A stretch of 64,000 nucleotides of DNA, from the NCBI GenBank assembly GCA_905221605.1, contig CAJNDS010002296.1, positions 1 through 64,000 on the forward strand, given 5' to 3'. Numbering within the stretch: position 1 is the stretch's first letter; each line of letters starts with the position of its first letter. Position numbers and translations under genes: made by a program. Source of the stretch: Symbiodinium natans (Eukaryota > Sar > Dinophyceae > Suessiales > Symbiodiniaceae). Of this stretch, positions 62,801-64,000 are shown piece after piece. The notes under the pieces were generated by a model that was not told where the DNA came from, did no database searches, and worked only from the letters and a program-made list of their open reading frames with translations.

Positions 62801-64000
62801 GCGATGGCCCTTCAAGCCCTCTGAAAAAATATACGTCCCTAAACATGACCATCTTTAACCCAATAAGGGAAAAATACAAAAAGCTGTCCCTTTAGGGCCT
62901 ACCTAGCAACCTTTAAGGAAAGATCTCCTAAATAGGACGCTCTTAAACCCAATCAGGGGACAATGGAACACTGTCCCTTAAGGTTTAGGGTTTAGGGTTT
63001 AGGGTTTAGGGTTTAGGGTTTAGGGTTTAGGGTTTAGGGTTTAGGGTTTAGGGTTTAGGGTTTAGGGTTTAGGGTTTAGGGTTTAGGGTTTAGGGTTTAG
63101 GGTTTAGGGTTTAGGGTTTAGGGTTTAGAGTTTGGGGTTTAGGGTTTTAGGGTTTTAGAGTTTTAGGGTTTAGGGATTTTGGGGCCTAGCAACATATAGG
63201 GAGATGTCCATGGCGACCTCGGCCTCCTCGAAGCTCAGAAAGCCCGAGGTGGAATTCATGATGTAGCTGAGGTCTGAGGCGATGCCCTCTTCACTCACCT
63301 TAGTGTTTGGTTCGTAGGGAAGGAGGGAATCAGACACCCTATATCCCCCTATAGATACCCTTTAAGGGATTACGTAGGTATACCCTTTAAGGGAGTACTA
63401 GGGTACCCCTATGTATACCCTTCAAGGGATTATGTAGGCTACCTTATTCCCCAAATTCCCTACTAACCAGCAGCAAGTCACGGTCCCGTTGGAGCACATG
63501 TGCACCATCTTGGAGACCTTCAGGGTTTTTTGGTTTAGGGTTTAAGGGTTCAGGGTTCAGGGTTCAGGGTTCAGGGTTTAGGGTTTAGGGTTTAGGGCCA
63601 TCCTGGCTGTGACCTTCCCTGCGAAGTGCTCGATGGCATGCTGGCTCAGGTTGGAGCCGGCAAGCACCTCCAGCATCTCGGCCTCAAACTCCTTCATTTG
63701 GGATACTGTTCCCCCTTACACTCGCAGCCAGCTCCTTAAGAAGGAAATTCACAATAGGGGGGTACTGGAACCCCCCTTAATAAGCTACTAGAAGAACCCT
63801 ACTTAGGAGCTGTTTGTTGCAGAATCCCAAAGCTCCTTCATCGCCAACAGCCAGCTTCTTAATAAGGGTATTAACAATAGGGGGGGGGGTACTAGAATCC
63901 CCCTGAATAAGGGCATTCAGACCCTATATTAAGGAGCTGTTTGTTTGTAGAATCCCAAAGCTCCTTCATCACCAAATGCTCCGCCGCATCGCGCCCCGCC
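53511..64000 (-). CDS. Large multi-exon gene, 3' part: secreted-looking Cys-rich WGMNL-repeat protein
   Basis: Exon-like minus-strand blocks continue past the right edge, so the 5' end is missing. From the 3' end: 53511-53831, 54105-54230, 54660-54770, 55615-55740, 55828-56148, 56370-56460, about 57050-57115, 57440-57560, 57730-57925, 58560-58760, 59090-59210, 59531-59600, 60620-60700, 60890-61100, 61265-61505, 61695-61860, 61950-62050, 62220-62300, 62540-62790, 63180-63300, 63470-63530 and 63600-63710. The last six blocks spell four repeats of about 95 residues: VTIG.S.V..C, then C...AGD...N.D..D.F.V, then CARRTD...WGMNLKIAC. Even Cys content suggests an extracellular disulphide-rich protein; similar WGMNL motifs occur in algal secreted proteins, from memory. 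The stop follows KIACQAA at 53511. Function unknown. Borders are approximate. Confidence 0.6.
55512..55602. repeat. Interstitial telomere-type array (CCCTAAA)13
   Basis: About thirteen uninterrupted heptamers, within an intron of the WGMNL-repeat gene. Confidence 0.95.
55765..55813. repeat. Interstitial telomere-type array (TTTAGGG)7
   Basis: Seven heptamers in the opposite orientation to the array 160 bp away, within the next intron of the same gene. Confidence 0.95.
55828..56148 (-). CDS. Internal exon of the WGMNL-repeat gene
   Basis: Reads SGVNCEHHAADKGYRANDDW, AGDDFHIW, LCLMRVDAELGWAMNLEIAC, then ILVPIGSSTVRTKCV. It spans the end of one repeat and the beginning of the next. The downstream intron contains the TTTAGGG array at 55765-55813. 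Confidence 0.6.
   Translation of the reverse strand: MPSARAFSGVNCEHHAADKGYRANDDWSWAGDDFHIWRPTTLHPITSRSLCLMRVDAELGWAMNLEIACEVDNSNLGILVPIGSSTVRTKCVLPSEPAARPALRTG
59213..59269. repeat. Interstitial telomere-type array (TTTAGGG)8
   Basis: Eight heptamers directly beside the putative exon 59090-59210, at its upstream (acceptor) side on the minus strand. Confidence 0.95.
60119..60250. mobile_element. MITE-like element, family D, copy 3
   Basis: The left end, CTACTTGGAGGTTCATGGTA, and the right end, ACCATGAACCTTCAAGTA, are inverted partners. The interior carries TACTTATAACCCAAATTATA and GGGTCATAAGTAC. It lies inside an intron of the WGMNL-repeat gene. Confidence 0.82.
61605..61686. repeat. Interstitial telomere-type array (TTTAGGG)n
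   Basis: About eleven to twelve heptamers between two exon blocks of the WGMNL-repeat gene. Confidence 0.95.
61695..61860 (-). CDS. Internal exon of the large minus-strand gene
   Basis: Reads NPHTEDNRAKMTRLLYLDRK, then YYEKVHGHSKEEYCDRTRFS and RAPGIPMLL. Strongly protein-like. The neighbouring block at 61950-62050 gives LGTLSLPQINSQECLESCLR. No family recognised. Confidence 0.5.
62540..62790 (-). CDS. Internal exon of the large minus-strand gene
   Basis: Reads DIDYFVGTFGENVSECSELM, then LAQQSAHLNKHLATLDYYAK and SALVLHDEHNNLAHHFAKQL. Amphipathic and helical in character. Followed at 63180-63300 (further 5' in the gene) by KVSEEGIASDLSYIMNSTSG. Confidence 0.5.
62983..63130. repeat. Longest interstitial telomere-type array (TTTAGGG)~20
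   Basis: About twenty perfect heptamers, then degenerate ones to about 63175, inside an intron of the large minus-strand gene. Confidence 0.97.
63315..63470. mobile_element. Introner-like intron with short inverted ends
   Basis: Begins GTAGGGAAGGAGGGAAT and ends ATTCCCTAC on the plus strand. The interior has repeated TACCCTTTAAGGGATTACG-like units. It lies between exon blocks 63180-63300 and 63470-63530. Confidence 0.5.
63725..63980. repeat. ~125-bp tandem duplication containing exon and intron
   Basis: CAGCTTCTTAATAAGG-like sequence, a TTMACAATAGGGGGG run, GGAGCTGTTTGTT and AGAATCCCAAAGCTCCTTCA occur twice (about 63728-63850 and 63853-63975). The minus-strand coding words MKELWDSATN and MKELWDST are therefore also doubled. 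Confidence 0.75.

Overview
This window is eukaryotic nuclear DNA and most probably comes from a dinoflagellate. The main evidence is as follows. (i) Plant/alveolate-type telomere heptamers (TTTAGGG/CCCTAAA) are scattered in both orientations from about 13 kb to the end. (ii) Two reconstructable multi-exon genes carry introns with GT, GC and GA donors, almost all with an AG|G acceptor, which is a known dinoflagellate habit. (iii) The protein types fit: an FNIP-type leucine-rich repeat protein with a ubiquitin-like head, and a one-domain voltage-gated cation channel with EF-hands. There are no operons, Shine-Dalgarno sites, rRNAs, tRNAs or CRISPR arrays that I can see. I do not assign a genus.

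Layout. 1-10650 is satellite DNA: a degenerate ~52-bp repeat (1-1630), then about 9 kb of a 41-bp repeat. 11340-14075 is made of shorter minisatellites. 14.1-17.1 kb is mostly gene-poor DNA with scattered telomere heptamers. 17080-18927 (minus) is an apparently intronless, membrane-anchored SGL-like glycoside hydrolase. 19440-20660 is an AT-rich island holding a ~860-bp element with ~122-bp terminal inverted arms. 20660-33230 is repeat-dominated (75-bp, ~570-bp, ~54-bp and 36-bp families, plus a ~400-bp direct duplication). 33858-36429 (minus) is a complete ten-exon methionine aminopeptidase 2. 37.8-39.7 kb holds membrane-protein candidates on both strands, two of them frameshifted. 40920-42986 (minus) is the FNIP-repeat protein. 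43-49 kb is again mostly repeats, with one orphan exon. 49374-52064 (minus) is the six-exon cation channel. 53511 to the window edge (minus) is the 3' part of a large many-exon gene for a secreted-looking Cys-rich repeat protein; telomere-heptamer arrays sit in many of its introns.

The most interesting system is a set of short introns that look like mobile 'introners'. Three sequence families with terminal inverted repeats and apparent target duplications recur in both the MetAP2 gene and the channel gene. They are used as spliceable introns with GT, GC or GA donors. Separately, a MITE-like element (three copies in the window) supplies the stop codon and last residues of the channel. The genes here do not form an obvious pathway; they are housekeeping and membrane genes set in repeat-rich DNA.
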